Source: Rickettsiales bacterium
GTDB lineage: Bacteria; Pseudomonadota; Alphaproteobacteria; Rickettsiales; SXRF01
Length of the DNA stretch: 64,000 nucleotides
Assembly (NCBI GenBank): GCA_025464625.1
Contig: JAOAUZ010000002.1
Location: 124,001-188,000 of the forward strand
Reading direction: 5' to 3'
In this document: positions 27,528 through 36,171 of the stretch, piece by piece
Numbering within the stretch: the stretch's first letter is position 1
Layout of the letters: each line of letters begins with the position of its first letter
The notes under the pieces: generated by a model
The model's input: the letters and a program-made list of their open reading frames with translations, nothing else
Told to the model about the DNA's origin: nothing
Database searches by the model: none
Made by a program: the position numbers and the translations under genes

Positions 27528-28056
27528 TCTCTAAGTCCTTGCGATATTCACAGGATAGAACAGTAATGTCATAAACTGGGTGTTCAAGACCAGAAAGAGC
27601 AGGACTAGAAGAAAGCATCCAGCCAAGAAAAATCTGCTTGGGTTCTTCACCCGCTTTAACTTCACGAATTTCAAGCAGAGCAGTATTTTCAGGGCGCTCT
27701 TCAGGTAGAGATTTCGAGCATTTTCTTGCAATTATCTCTAAATTTTCAAACCTAACCAAAGTTCCAAGTGGAATTTCTAATGTGGAAACGCGCCCCATAA
27801 CCTTGTTCAATCCTTGCAAAACCACAACATTACTTTCAATTGGCTTATCAGCATCAACTTCTTGAATTGCAGCCTTTTCCTCGCCACGTTTTTTTAATTT
27901 GCGGTCAGAATTATCATCTAAATCAGGCTGCGGAGCACTCTCTTCTTCAGAAGATTCACTGGCAGGAATATCATCAACAGCACGAGCCGCACCCATAATA
28001 AATATAAGGGGGGATAAGGCGGTAAGCAGAACAAGAAACTGGCGTATCTGTATCAC
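27520..28056 (-). CDS. DUF2155 domain protein
   Basis: A 178-residue exported protein: a signal peptide (residues 1 to about 26, ending in GAARA), an acidic linker, then the DUF2155 domain from about residue 75 (VVVLQGLNKVMGRVSTLEIP to FLGWMLSSSPALSGLEHPVYD). DUF2155 is mainly alphaproteobacterial and commonly lies near the NDUFA12 and mlaD genes, as here; its function is unknown. It begins with GTG, five bases after the mlaD stop, with no strong ribosome-binding site, so it is probably translated by coupling. Confidence 0.87.
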   Translation of the reverse strand: MIQIRQFLVLLTALSPLIFIMGAARAVDDIPASESSEEESAPQPDLDDNSDRKLKKRGEEKAAIQEVDADKPIESNVVVLQGLNKVMGRVSTLEIPLGTLVRFENLEIIARKCSKSLPEERPENTALLEIREVKAGEEPKQIFLGWMLSSSPALSGLEHPVYDITVLSCEYRKDLEIK

Positions 28057-28061
28057 AGAAA

Positions 28062-28553
28062 TTACGGTGTGCCAGTATCAGTTGCAGGAGCAGAATTTTT
28101 GTTTTTATCAACTCCACCGCCACTAAACATGAATTTGCCAATCATTTCTTCCAGATTAACTGCTGATTGGGTGAATTCAATTTTATCATTATTGGCGAGC
28201 ATTTTATCTTCACCACCAGGGGTGATTTGAATAAATTTTTCACCAAGCAAACCGCTGCTTACAACTGACGCTGAAGAATCTTTAGGAAGTTTCGTAGCAC
28301 TGCGAATCTGCATGAAAACAACCGCTTCATAACTATTTGCATCCAAAGTTAAATCGGAAACTGTTCCAATTTTAATACCGCCTATACGAACATCGCTGCC
28401 GAGTGCAATCCCAGAGGCATTGGCAAAATTGGCCTTCACCACATAACCATTTTCAATCTGCATTCCGCTGCCTTTATAGGCAAACACAAAGAATACACCA
28501 GCTACAACAAGAACCACCGCACCCATCAAGGTTTCAATAATATTTTTTTGCAT
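28062..28553 (-). CDS. mlaD: MlaD-family lipid transport protein
   Basis: A 163-residue single MCE-domain protein: an N-terminal membrane anchor (residues 5-27) and the MCE core with VKANFANASGIALGSDVRIG, GIKIGTVSDLTLD, and the SSGLLGEKFIQITPGG loop. MlaD carries phospholipid between the outer membrane and the MlaFE transporter. No mlaEF genes are adjacent. TAGGAAA precedes the ATG. The Ser/Gly-rich end (MFSGGGVDKNKN) is a short tail. It leads the mlaD-DUF2155 pair. Confidence 0.9.
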   Translation of the reverse strand: MQKNIIETLMGAVVLVVAGVFFVFAYKGSGMQIENGYVVKANFANASGIALGSDVRIGGIKIGTVSDLTLDANSYEAVVFMQIRSATKLPKDSSASVVSSGLLGEKFIQITPGGEDKMLANNDKIEFTQSAVNLEEMIGKFMFSGGGVDKNKNSAPATDTGTP

Positions 28554-28617
28554 AATTTTTCCTAATTAGAATTCGAATGGAATATAGCCATATCAATTCA
28601 AAAAATCTACTGCCGAT

Positions 28618-29298
28618 TTACCACCGACCAGAACTACCTCCGCCACCGAAACCACCGCCGCCACCTCTGAATCCTCCGCCCCCTGAACGCCACCCCCCAA
28701 AGCCACCGCCACCACGCTTACCAAATCTAAATACCAAAATAAAAATTATTATAAAAATAACTATCAATAATTTAATAAGAAACGGCGGCTCTTCAGGGTT
28801 GTTAGCTATATTTGCAGGTGTTTTTCCTTCTAAAACACTTATGATTGCAACCGCACCATCTTTAATTCCCCCCACAAAATCCTTAGAACGAAATTTGGGA
28901 AGAATAATAGTTTGTATAATCTGGCTAGAAATCGCATCGGTCAGAGTTCCTTCAAGACCATAACCAACTTCTACCCGAACCCGCCTATCATTAGGCGCAA
29001 CAATAAGCAAAACACCATTATTTTTACCTTTCTGCCCTATACCCCAATTGCGCCCAAGCTGATAACCATATTCCTCTATCTCCAAACCTTGCAATGAAGA
29101 AACCGTAACCACAACTAGTTGGTTACTGGTTTTCTTTTCATGCTGCGCTAGGTTTTGTTCAATATTATTGATGTCATTTGGCGAAAGTATATGAGCTTCG
29201 TCAACAACGCGTCCTGTTAGCGCGGGAAAATGCACCGCTGCCAACACTGGCGAAAAAACTACCAGCAGCAACAGAAAAAATGGCAAATACAAGCGCAT
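28618..29298 (-). CDS. TPM-domain membrane protein (YgcG type)
   Basis: A 226-residue protein with a signal peptide (residues 1-20), a TPM domain (residues about 25-155; core GRVVDEAHILSPNDINNIEQ, NNGVLLIVAPNDRRVRVEVG and GLEGTLTDA), a membrane helix (about 178-195) and a Gly/Arg/Ser-rich tail ending GGGSSGRW. This is the classic layout of the YgcG family. The family is linked to membrane repair or photosystem maintenance in plants; its bacterial role is poorly defined. It follows lemA by nine bases, a common pairing. Confidence 0.9.
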   Translation of the reverse strand: MRLYLPFFLLLLVVFSPVLAAVHFPALTGRVVDEAHILSPNDINNIEQNLAQHEKKTSNQLVVVTVSSLQGLEIEEYGYQLGRNWGIGQKGKNNGVLLIVAPNDRRVRVEVGYGLEGTLTDAISSQIIQTIILPKFRSKDFVGGIKDGAVAIISVLEGKTPANIANNPEEPPFLIKLLIVIFIIIFILVFRFGKRGGGGFGGWRSGGGGFRGGGGGFGGGGSSGRW

Positions 29299-29307
29299 TT
29301 TTTACAC

Positions 29308-29889
29308 TTAGAATTTTACGGCAGGAACTTGCTCTGCACCAGTTGTCGCAGTAAAATTCGCCTTGGTCTGCGCGCCATAAATCCGCGCCCACAACATCCC
29401 TGGGAAAGTTCTGATATTGGTATTATATTGCTGTACAGATTCTATATAATCCCTGCGTGCCACCGAGATACGGTTTTCCGTACCTTCAAGCTGCGATTGA
29501 AGAGAAAGAAAGTTCTGATCAGCTTTCAAATTCGGATAACTCTCGGAAACCGCAAGAAGCCTAGACAACGCTGAACTTAGCTGCCCTTGTGCTTGCTCAA
29601 ATTTTGCAATAGCTGCGGGATCGTTCAGATCGCTGGCGTTAATTGTAACCTTAGTGGCATTCGCCCGCGCATCAGTCACCGCTTGAAGTGTAGAGCTTTC
29701 ATGCGCTGCATATCCCTTCACAGTGCTAACAAGGTTAGGAATAAGATCCATACGCCTTTGATATTGATTCTGCACCTGTGACCAATTGGCAGAAACTTTT
29801 TCATCCAACCTAGGAATTGAATTTATTCCGCTAATAACAAACACTGCAATTAGCGCAATCACACCCCATACTATATGTTTGGTTTGCAT
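29308..29889 (-). CDS. lemA: LemA family protein
   Basis: A 193-residue protein with an N-terminal membrane helix (residues 7-23) and a coiled helical body typical of LemA: NQYQRRMDLIPNLVSTVKGY, then LLAVSESYPNLKADQNFLSL and QLEGTENRISVARRDYIESV. LemA proteins are small membrane-tethered helical bundles of unknown function that often pair with TPM-domain proteins, as here. AAGGAGT lies nine bases before the ATG. Confidence 0.94.
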   Translation of the reverse strand: MQTKHIVWGVIALIAVFVISGINSIPRLDEKVSANWSQVQNQYQRRMDLIPNLVSTVKGYAAHESSTLQAVTDARANATKVTINASDLNDPAAIAKFEQAQGQLSSALSRLLAVSESYPNLKADQNFLSLQSQLEGTENRISVARRDYIESVQQYNTNIRTFPGMLWARIYGAQTKANFTATTGAEQVPAVKF

Positions 29890-29914
29890 AATAAATACTC
29901 CTTATCTACTCGGT

Positions 29915-30268
29915 TTATTTAGGTATCCACGCTTCATAACTGGCGGTAGATTTATCATGAATACCATCTCCTCGCAATGAGCCAGAGGGTGCATAGGCAT
30001 TTTTTGTTCCCGTCAGATTCGGCAAATGCGGCTTTTCCCATGAATATTTTTTTTCATTACCTCTCGGCACTACATCACTGATATAATGCATCCAGCTAAA
30101 CCACTGCGCGGGAATCTTGCTTGGCTCAGAAATTCCTTTGTAAATCACCCAGCGTTTTTTTCTGCCTGTTTTTGGAGATTTTTTTTCGGTAAAATAACGA
30201 TTTCCAAACTCATCTTCGCCAATCAGCGAACCGTTAAAGTAGGTATATAATCTAGTTGTGATGGTCAT
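29915..30268 (-). CDS. complex I accessory subunit, NDUFA12 family
   Basis: A 117-residue homologue of the mitochondrial B17.2/NDUFA12 subunit of NADH:ubiquinone oxidoreductase. Family segments seen are LIGEDEFGNRYFTEKK, RRWVIYKG-like KRWVIYKGISEPSKIP, WFSWMHY, and the C-terminal SYEAWIP. The family is restricted to alphaproteobacteria and mitochondria, so it is the strongest taxonomic marker in the window. The start is three bases after the rpoD stop, so it may be cotranscribed with rpoD. Confidence 0.93.
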   Translation of the reverse strand: MTITTRLYTYFNGSLIGEDEFGNRYFTEKKSPKTGRKKRWVIYKGISEPSKIPAQWFSWMHYISDVVPRGNEKKYSWEKPHLPNLTGTKNAYAPSGSLRGDGIHDKSTASYEAWIPK

Positions 30269-30271
30269 TTC

Positions 30272-32746
30272 CTAATAATCCAAAAAGCTGCGGAGTTTTC
30301 TTGAGCGTGATGGATGTTTGAGTTTACGCAGAGCCTTCGCTTCAATCTGACGGATACGTTCACGGGTCACCGAGAATTGCTGCCCCACTTCTTCCAAAGT
30401 GTGGTCGGTATTCATTCCAATACCGAAACGCATACGCAATACTCGTTCTTCACGCGGGGTAAGAGATGCTAAAATCCTTGTGGTGGTTTCGCGTAAATTG
30501 GATTGAATCGCAGCATCAAGCGGCAGAACAGCGTTTTTATCTTCAATAAAATCACCGAGATGCGAATCTTCCTCATCACCAATCGGTGTTTCGAGCGACA
30601 CTGGTTCTTTTGCAATTTTCATTACTTTGCGAACTTTATCCAGTGGCATAACCAAACGTTCAGCAAGCTCTTCAGGAGTTGGTTCACGACCGATTTCATG
30701 GAGCATCTGGCGTGAAGTACGCACAATTTTATTAATGGTTTCGATCATATGCACAGGAATACGGATAGTCCGCGCTTGGTCAGCTATGGAACGAGTAATA
30801 GCCTGACGAATCCACCAAGTTGCATAAGTTGAGAATTTATAACCACGGCGATATTCAAATTTATCAACAGCCTTCATCAAACCAATATTGCCTTCTTGAA
30901 TAAGATCCAAGAACTGCAAACCACGATTAGTGTATTTTTTAGCGATAGAAATTACCAAACGAAGATTGGCTTCAATCATTTCTTTTTTAGCACGATTTGT
31001 CTCGCGCTCACCTTTTTGTACCGCCATAATCATGCGCTTGAATTCACCTATATCAAGACCAGCAGAACCAGCAATTTTGGCAATCTCACTGCGGATCTCA
31101 TCAATTTCGGCAGCATCTTTGGTCACAAAATCTTTCCAGCCCTTATCCGTGCGCTTACTTATAGTAGGCAACCAATCAGGAGAAAGTTCGTTTCCTATAT
31201 AGCTTTCCAAAAACAATTTGCGGTTCACTTTGCGGTATTCAGCAAGACGCAACAAACGCCCTTCTAAAGTCATCAATTGCTTATTGATTTCGTACAGTTT
31301 TAAAATCAAGCTTTCCACGCGCAGGATAGTAAAGCGCACCCCGAGCATCAACTCCACCAATTCACGGTGTAGTTTCTGGTAAGTTTTTTCATCTTCCTTG
31401 CTATATTTGCCATCACCGAACGATTTATTCATGCGCTTTTCTTGCAGAACACGCATTTTTTTACTAATTTTGGCAAATTGATCGAGGGTTTCTAAAATTT
31501 GTGGCTTTAGTGCGCTTTCCATCGCCAGAAGTGAAACCGAACCATCATCTTCGTCATCGTCACTTTCATCAGAGCCGACAGATTCCTCTATTTCTTCTTC
31601 CTCGGATTCATCATCTTCTATTTCTTCTTCTTCTTCCTCTTCTTCTACCTCAACGACTTTAACCTGCGTTTTTGCTGCTGGCACCACAATGTTAGGCATT
31701 ACGCCACCAGTAAATTCGCCACTTTCATTACCAGCACCATAGGTTGCATCCAAATCAATAATATCACGCAGCAAAATAGTGCCTGCGTCCAGTTCATCAC
31801 GCCAAGAAAGAATTTCTTTCATCACCATAGGGCATTCGCAAAGCGCACTAATAACCACTTCACGACCAGACTCAATCCGTTTGGCTATTTCAATTTCGCC
31901 TTCACGCGAAAGCAATTCAACATTGCCCATCTCACGCAAATACATGCGAACTGGATCATCAGACCTGCCAACATTTTCTATTTCTTCTGCAGCCTCTGCA
32001 CCTTCAGGACGTTCCGCTGAGTCTGATGCGGCATCTTCTTCCACCACATTGATATCAGCCTGTGCCAGAGCGGCTATTGCTCCGTCTATTGCTTCTGGAG
32101 AAAACTCATCGGCTGGAAGAACTGAATTTAGTTCATCATAAGTAATAAAACCACGAGTCTTGCCCATAGACAGAAGTTTACGAACAACCGCCTGCTGCAA
32201 ATCTTCCTTACTTATTTGCTTGGTTTCTTTGGTTTTGGTTTCTTTGACTTCTTTTACTTTTAAATCTTTTTTAGTCTTATTTTTATCTATCATTTTAGAT
32301 GTTAATTTCTTTTCAGGTAATGGCTTGGTGAATAATTTAGTTTCCGCACGCGAAACCGTTTTTGATATAGCGGGCTTTTTTACTACCTTAGATGCTACCG
32401 ACTTTACAACGGTTTTTTTATTAGAAACTATTTTTTTATCTTTTGTCTTTTTAGCTATCACCGATTTTGATAGTATTTTTGCTTGCTTGAAGGCAGGCTT
32501 CTTTTTAGCAGATTGCTTGCTTACAGCCTTCTTTACCGCAGATTTATCCGCAGGCTTCCGCTTAATGTTTGCGCCAGATTTCGCAACAACCTTCACAGAT
32601 TTTTTCTGCGCTGTTTTCTGAGTAGTTTTAGAAACTGATTTTTTAGGGATTGGCTTTTTGGCTATCGCTTTTTTCTTGCTAGCATTTTTACTCATATCAG
32701 ATTTACTGCCTTTTTTATCTTTCGTATCCAACCACAACCACCACAT
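30272..32746 (-). CDS. rpoD: RNA polymerase primary sigma factor RpoD
   Basis: The housekeeping sigma-70 factor, 824 residues. Residues 1 to about 185 are an extremely Lys/Ala/Ser/Val-rich extension; region 1.1 follows ([20 protein letters not shown]). Region 1.2 is at [21 protein letters not shown] long acidic run lies near residues 370-410. Regions 2 ([19 protein letters not shown], then [20 protein letters not shown]), 3 and 4 ([40 protein letters not shown]) are complete. The start at 32746 is supported by AGGAG seven bases upstream; ATG at 32695 has no such site. dnaG, its usual operon partner, is separated by an inverted pilin gene. Confidence 0.96.
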   Translation of the reverse strand: MWWLWLDTKDKKGSKSDMSKNASKKKAIAKKPIPKKSVSKTTQKTAQKKSVKVVAKSGANIKRKPADKSAVKKAVSKQSAKKKPAFKQAKILSKSVIAKKTKDKKIVSNKKTVVKSVASKVVKKPAISKTVSRAETKLFTKPLPEKKLTSKMIDKNKTKKDLKVKEVKETKTKETKQISKEDLQQAVVRKLLSMGKTRGFITYDELNSVLPADEFSPEAIDGAIAALAQADINVVEEDAASDSAERPEGAEAAEEIENVGRSDDPVRMYLREMGNVELLSREGEIEIAKRIESGREVVISALCECPMVMKEILSWRDELDAGTILLRDIIDLDATYGAGNESGEFTGGVMPNIVVPAAKTQVKVVEVEEEEEEEEIEDDESEEEEIEESVGSDESDDDEDDGSVSLLAMESALKPQILETLDQFAKISKKMRVLQEKRMNKSFGDGKYSKEDEKTYQKLHRELVELMLGVRFTILRVESLILKLYEINKQLMTLEGRLLRLAEYRKVNRKLFLESYIGNELSPDWLPTISKRTDKGWKDFVTKDAAEIDEIRSEIAKIAGSAGLDIGEFKRMIMAVQKGERETNRAKKEMIEANLRLVISIAKKYTNRGLQFLDLIQEGNIGLMKAVDKFEYRRGYKFSTYATWWIRQAITRSIADQARTIRIPVHMIETINKIVRTSRQMLHEIGREPTPEELAERLVMPLDKVRKVMKIAKEPVSLETPIGDEEDSHLGDFIEDKNAVLPLDAAIQSNLRETTTRILASLTPREERVLRMRFGIGMNTDHTLEEVGQQFSVTRERIRQIEAKALRKLKHPSRSRKLRSFLDY

Positions 32747-33084
32747 ACGATCTCCTGCACGCTATAGTTGGTTTTAGCAAATCGACTGACGAATGGGGAC
32801 ATTAAAACACACGCCCAACGAAAAACAATCTTCTGGCGTGCCACCTAAACATCTTAGAGATAAGGCTTTTTTTATAAATTTCAATAGTTTTCTATAAATA
32901 AATATTATTGGTATAAAATTTTTAATGGATTATATGCCTAAATATGTTAAAAATCCCCTAAAATTGTAAATATATTTTTTTCCTTATTTATTGACATATA
33001 AGCATTTTTTACACATAATGACGGGAGCTGAACAAATCAGCGTATTTTGTAATTTGATAATTACTTACAGCGGAAGGTTAATTT
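32747..33084. other. 338-base AT-rich gap between rpoD and the Flp pilin gene
   Basis: This gap lies between the divergent starts of rpoD and the pilin. It holds the pilin promoter at 32991-33019 and must hold a promoter for rpoD, for which only weak hexamers are visible (a TTGTTT/TAATGT pair on the minus strand near 32795-32830). From 32870 to 33000 it is highly AT-rich. No further ORF or RNA gene was recognised. Confidence 0.6.
32991..33019 (+). promoter_or_regulatory. sigma-70-type promoter for the Flp pilin gene
   Basis: A perfect TTGACA (32991-32996), a 17-base spacer and CATAAT (33014-33019, five of six) lie 65 bases before the pilin ATG. GCGGAAGG, a good ribosome-binding site, lies just before the start. 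This is the best consensus promoter in the window. Confidence 0.7.
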
Positions 33085-33258
33085 ATGAAAACAATTATTC
33101 AACTTTTTAAGTCAGAAGACGGTGCCACCGCAATCGAGTACGCGCTCATCGCGGCTTTGGTTTCCATAGTTGCTATTTTGGCAATGGGTAGCGTTGGTAC
33201 TCAAGTAAGCAATACATTTAGCACGGTAGCAAGCTCTCTTACCTCTGCAAACCGCTAA
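33085..33258 (+). CDS. flp: Flp/Fap-type pilin subunit
   Basis: A 57-residue Flp-type pilin. The prepilin cleavage region EDGATAIEYALIAALVSIVA contains the Gly at -1, the conserved Glu at +5 with Tyr next to it, and the hydrophobic pilus-core helix. Ser/Thr-rich residues form the short C-terminus. Flp pilins build Tad pili for adhesion, but no tad/cpa genes are in this window. The gene has its own promoter and terminator and lies in reverse orientation between dnaG and rpoD. Confidence 0.93.
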   Translation: MKTIIQLFKSEDGATAIEYALIAALVSIVAILAMGSVGTQVSNTFSTVASSLTSANR

Positions 33259-33271
33259 TTTAAACTGCACA

Positions 33272-33312
33272 AAAAAAAGCCTCCAGTTTACAGCTGGGGG
33301 TTTTGTTTTTTG
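33272..33312. terminator. bidirectional terminator between flp and dnaG
   Basis: The stem CCTCCAG (33280-33286) pairs with CTGGGGG (33294-33300) with one G-U. On the plus strand it is followed by TTTTGTTTTTT; on the minus strand the run of A before it becomes eight T. It can therefore end both the pilin transcript and dnaG. Confidence 0.85.
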
Positions 33313-33331
33313 TGGTATATAAAAAAAATTC

Positions 33332-35182
33332 CTAAGCGACATCGGTCTCAGCGGGAGCAAAGGTTCGGCGCGCACGAGCCTTCTGCACAGCATTTTGCAG
33401 CTCAATCATACGTTCATAGCCTGCCTCATCCATCGACTGACTAATACGCTCCTGTAGTTCCTTAAATTCATATTCAAGATGAGCCACTTCATAAGTGGCG
33501 ATAGTTTCATTCCACATCAAAGTTGCATCATAATCCGTTATTGTTTCAGAAAATAAATCAGAGATATAATCATCATGCATTTGCTTACGAACATAAGCAA
33601 TAAACAATTCATGGTTATCGATATCAACATCACTAACCGACTGCAACAATACATTACGCAATGCGTTCGTATTAGAAGTACGAATATCAAGACGCGATAA
33701 AGCCTCTTCTACATTGCTTTTATGCAGCAATTTCGGAGATTGCAGCAAAATATTCAACAAACGTTGAGCGAGTAGCTCCAATGCAGCAGAATGATGCTGT
33801 GCAATCATATGCTCAATATGTGGTGAACGGATCTGAGCCTGATTACCTAATGATTGCTGACGCGAAGCTGTTTTGCCTGATTGTTTTTTATCGGGATATT
33901 TAAGCTGGGTTGTTTGCGTCCGTAATTGATTACGGAAATGGGTAAGATAATGCTGGCGCACGGTTTCATCTGTAATTTTCGCAGCAAGTTTCTGACACGC
34001 ATCATCCAAGGCCGCACGCCCCTCTGGCAGATCCAGCTTATATTGTGGCAATAACATATCCCACAAAATCTGCGACAAACGTCGTGATGAAAGCAAGATT
34101 TTTTCAAAGCCTGCCTTGCCCTGTTTCTGCACATATGAATCTGGATCTTCTCCTTGCGGAAGAACTGCATAACGCAGTGAATAGCTAGGCTTTAGCAATG
34201 GCAGAGCAATTTCTGATGCCCTAAGCATAGCACGCTTACCCGCCGCATCAGCATCCAAACATAAAATCGGCTCTTTGGCGAGTTGCCACAACATCCGTAA
34301 ATGTTCAGGTGTCACGGCTGTTCCCAATGTAGCAACACAATAAGAAATTCCAGCCTGCGCGCTCATAACTACATCCATATAACCTTCCATAACCACCACT
34401 ATATTGCCATCACGGGCAGGACGCTTGGCTTGGTCGAGGTTAAATAGAAGCTCTCCCTTTTTAAACAAAGGTGTTTCTGGCGAATTCAAGTATTTAGGCA
34501 GGCTTTTATTATTTTCATTGTTTGACATCAACCTTCCGCCGAATGCCACAACTTTTCCCGACACATTACGAATTGGAAATATAACCCGCCCACGGAAACG
34601 GTCATAAACACTACCGTTTTCCGATACGAAAATAAGCCCTGCTTCAGCTTGCATCGCCTGAGCATAACCTAATTTAATCAAGTGTTGATGTAGAGCTGTA
34701 CGATCTTCTGGTGCATAGCCAATACGAAACTGTCGAATGGTCTCTGCATGGACACCACGACGCTCAATATAGTCTTTCGCCATCATACCGCTAGGCGCGA
34801 GCAACTGCTTTTCAAACCACTGACAAGCTGCCTCTAAAACATCGTATAAAGTTTTTTCCTGCTCAACCTTACGCTGCTCCGCTGGCGTTGGTTTGGCTAT
34901 TTCAATGCCAGCCTCCCGCGCCAAACTCTCCACTGCCTCTGGATATGATAGACGATCAAAACGGCGAACAAACTCTATAGCGTCCCCATGCGCTGCACAG
35001 CCAAAGCAATGAAAGAATCCCTTTTCGTCATTAACAGTAAAAGACGGGCTTTTTTCATTGTGGAACGGACAGAGACCATGATATTCACGACCATGTTTCT
35101 TAATCTGCATACGTCTGCCGATAACTTCCGACATCAGAAAATGAGATCGTAAACGCTCTATCAAATTTGGACTAAATCGCAT
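33332..35182 (-). CDS. dnaG: DNA primase
   Basis: DnaG makes RNA primers for replication. The 616 residues show the CHC2 zinc finger (CPFHNEKSPSF and FHCFGC), the catalytic core RFRGRVIFPIRNVSGKVVAF with GGRLM, the TOPRIM acidic motifs (VVVMEGYMDVVMSAQAG and CLDADAAGKRA), and a helical DnaB-binding C-terminal region. Length is normal. The ATG is 13 bases from the start of a divergent metallopeptidase gene, so its promoter must lie within that gene or be nearly leaderless. Confidence 0.96.
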   Translation of the reverse strand: MRFSPNLIERLRSHFLMSEVIGRRMQIKKHGREYHGLCPFHNEKSPSFTVNDEKGFFHCFGCAAHGDAIEFVRRFDRLSYPEAVESLAREAGIEIAKPTPAEQRKVEQEKTLYDVLEAACQWFEKQLLAPSGMMAKDYIERRGVHAETIRQFRIGYAPEDRTALHQHLIKLGYAQAMQAEAGLIFVSENGSVYDRFRGRVIFPIRNVSGKVVAFGGRLMSNNENNKSLPKYLNSPETPLFKKGELLFNLDQAKRPARDGNIVVVMEGYMDVVMSAQAGISYCVATLGTAVTPEHLRMLWQLAKEPILCLDADAAGKRAMLRASEIALPLLKPSYSLRYAVLPQGEDPDSYVQKQGKAGFEKILLSSRRLSQILWDMLLPQYKLDLPEGRAALDDACQKLAAKITDETVRQHYLTHFRNQLRTQTTQLKYPDKKQSGKTASRQQSLGNQAQIRSPHIEHMIAQHHSAALELLAQRLLNILLQSPKLLHKSNVEEALSRLDIRTSNTNALRNVLLQSVSDVDIDNHELFIAYVRKQMHDDYISDLFSETITDYDATLMWNETIATYEVAHLEYEFKELQERISQSMDEAGYERMIELQNAVQKARARRTFAPAETDVA

Positions 35183-35195
35183 ATACTATCTAACC

Positions 35196-35903
35196 ATGAA
35201 ACCATTACTAAGTAGCCATTTTATAGATTTAGGTGAGCTTCGCTTACCTATACAAATCAAAAAACACCGCACTTCGCGCAGATTGATAGTACGTTATCAA
35301 CCGCTGCAACAATCCTTAAGCCTCACATTACCCCAAGCCACAAGCATTAAGCAAGGGTTACATTTTATAAATGATAAACGCGAATGGATTTTGCGTCAGG
35401 TGATGCAATATTCTCGAGCTACATCATTTTCTGACGGTCAGACAATCCCAGTTTTAGGAAAAAACTTTAGGCTAGAACATGTTGGCGGGCGTGGGCTGGT
35501 AAGCGAAACAGAAGATATATTACAAGTTCATGGTGACGCTGAATTTATGGCACGGAGAGTGCAAAACTGGCTCACCCAAAAATTGAGGTCAGAAATTATT
35601 CTACTGACACAAAATTTTTCTACAATTCTGAATGTAAAAGTCGGGGCTATAACCCTGCGTGACACCAGCTCACGCTGGGGCAGTTGCAGCTATGATGGTA
35701 ATTTATCTTTCTCGTGGCGTTTAGTATTTGCACCTTATGAAGTGATGGAATATGTGGTTGCCCACGAAGTAGCACATATTCGCGAACACAACCACAGCCC
35801 AGAATTTTGGAAATTAGTTGAGAGGCTCCACCCAGAATTGGGAGCTGCACAGAACTGGCTAAAAAGAAACGGAAAATTGCTATACCTATATGGTACTAAC
35901 TAG
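35196..35903 (+). CDS. SprT/YgjP-type zinc metallopeptidase (DUF45)
   Basis: A 235-residue protein with the zinc motif HEVAHIREHNHSPEFW near residue 190 (HExxH plus a downstream His), preceded by the family segment SSRWGSCSYDGNLSFSWRLV. These are diagnostic of the YgjP/DUF45 peptidase family. The cellular substrate is unknown. No signal peptide is present, so it is probably cytosolic. The gene is divergent from dnaG, and its 3' end overlaps the last short ORF of the oxidase cluster by eight bases. Confidence 0.88.
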   Translation: MKPLLSSHFIDLGELRLPIQIKKHRTSRRLIVRYQPLQQSLSLTLPQATSIKQGLHFINDKREWILRQVMQYSRATSFSDGQTIPVLGKNFRLEHVGGRGLVSETEDILQVHGDAEFMARRVQNWLTQKLRSEIILLTQNFSTILNVKVGAITLRDTSSRWGSCSYDGNLSFSWRLVFAPYEVMEYVVAHEVAHIREHNHSPEFWKLVERLHPELGAAQNWLKRNGKLLYLYGTN

Positions 35904-36003
35904 CACCGATACGCATCACAGCAATCGCGTAAAGCAAAGCAATCACCAGCAACAAAACCGCAAGCAATGCCAGATTTTTGTTTTTCTGCGGGTTATCTTT
36001 CAT
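35896..36003 (-). CDS. 35-residue membrane protein of the oxidase cluster (CoxF-like)
   Basis: A 35-residue ORF of the form MKDNPQKNKNLALLAVLLLV, with one membrane helix and the end AVMRIGAS. Short proteins ending in a V-R/K-M/I pattern are found after ctaB in alphaproteobacterial cytochrome c oxidase operons and are called CoxF or assembly proteins. The ATG overlaps the preceding 52-residue ORF by 11 bases, which supports translation. ctaG, which usually follows, is missing from this locus. Confidence 0.55.
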   Translation of the reverse strand: MKDNPQKNKNLALLAVLLLVIALLYAIAVMRIGAS

Positions 36004-36151
36004 TTTTATCGCGACGCACCCAATCCAATACCAGCAGGATAAATAGGGTGAACATACTGCCTATTACAAATGAACTTCCCATCAAATAAATAGTTTGCTG
36101 AGAAATATCAGATAAAATTTGCACCTTCTCTATAGTCGCCTGCTTATCCAT
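35993..36151 (-). CDS. 52-residue membrane protein of the oxidase cluster
   Basis: A short ORF (MDKQATIEKVQILSDISQQT start) with one hydrophobic helix at about residues 22-43 and a basic tail. It follows ctaB by 20 bases and overlaps the next short ORF by 11 bases, as expected of genuine genes in an operon. The family is not recognised; an oxidase assembly or accessory role is inference from position. Confidence 0.5.
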   Translation of the reverse strand: MDKQATIEKVQILSDISQQTIYLMGSSFVIGSMFTLFILLVLDWVRRDKNER

Positions 36152-36171
36152 AAATCACGCTCTTTTTTTGG

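Noticed and set aside
32160-32621. A 153-residue Phe/Leu-rich frame opposite rpoD
   Set aside because: It is the complement of the lysine-rich RpoD tail; composition alone explains it.
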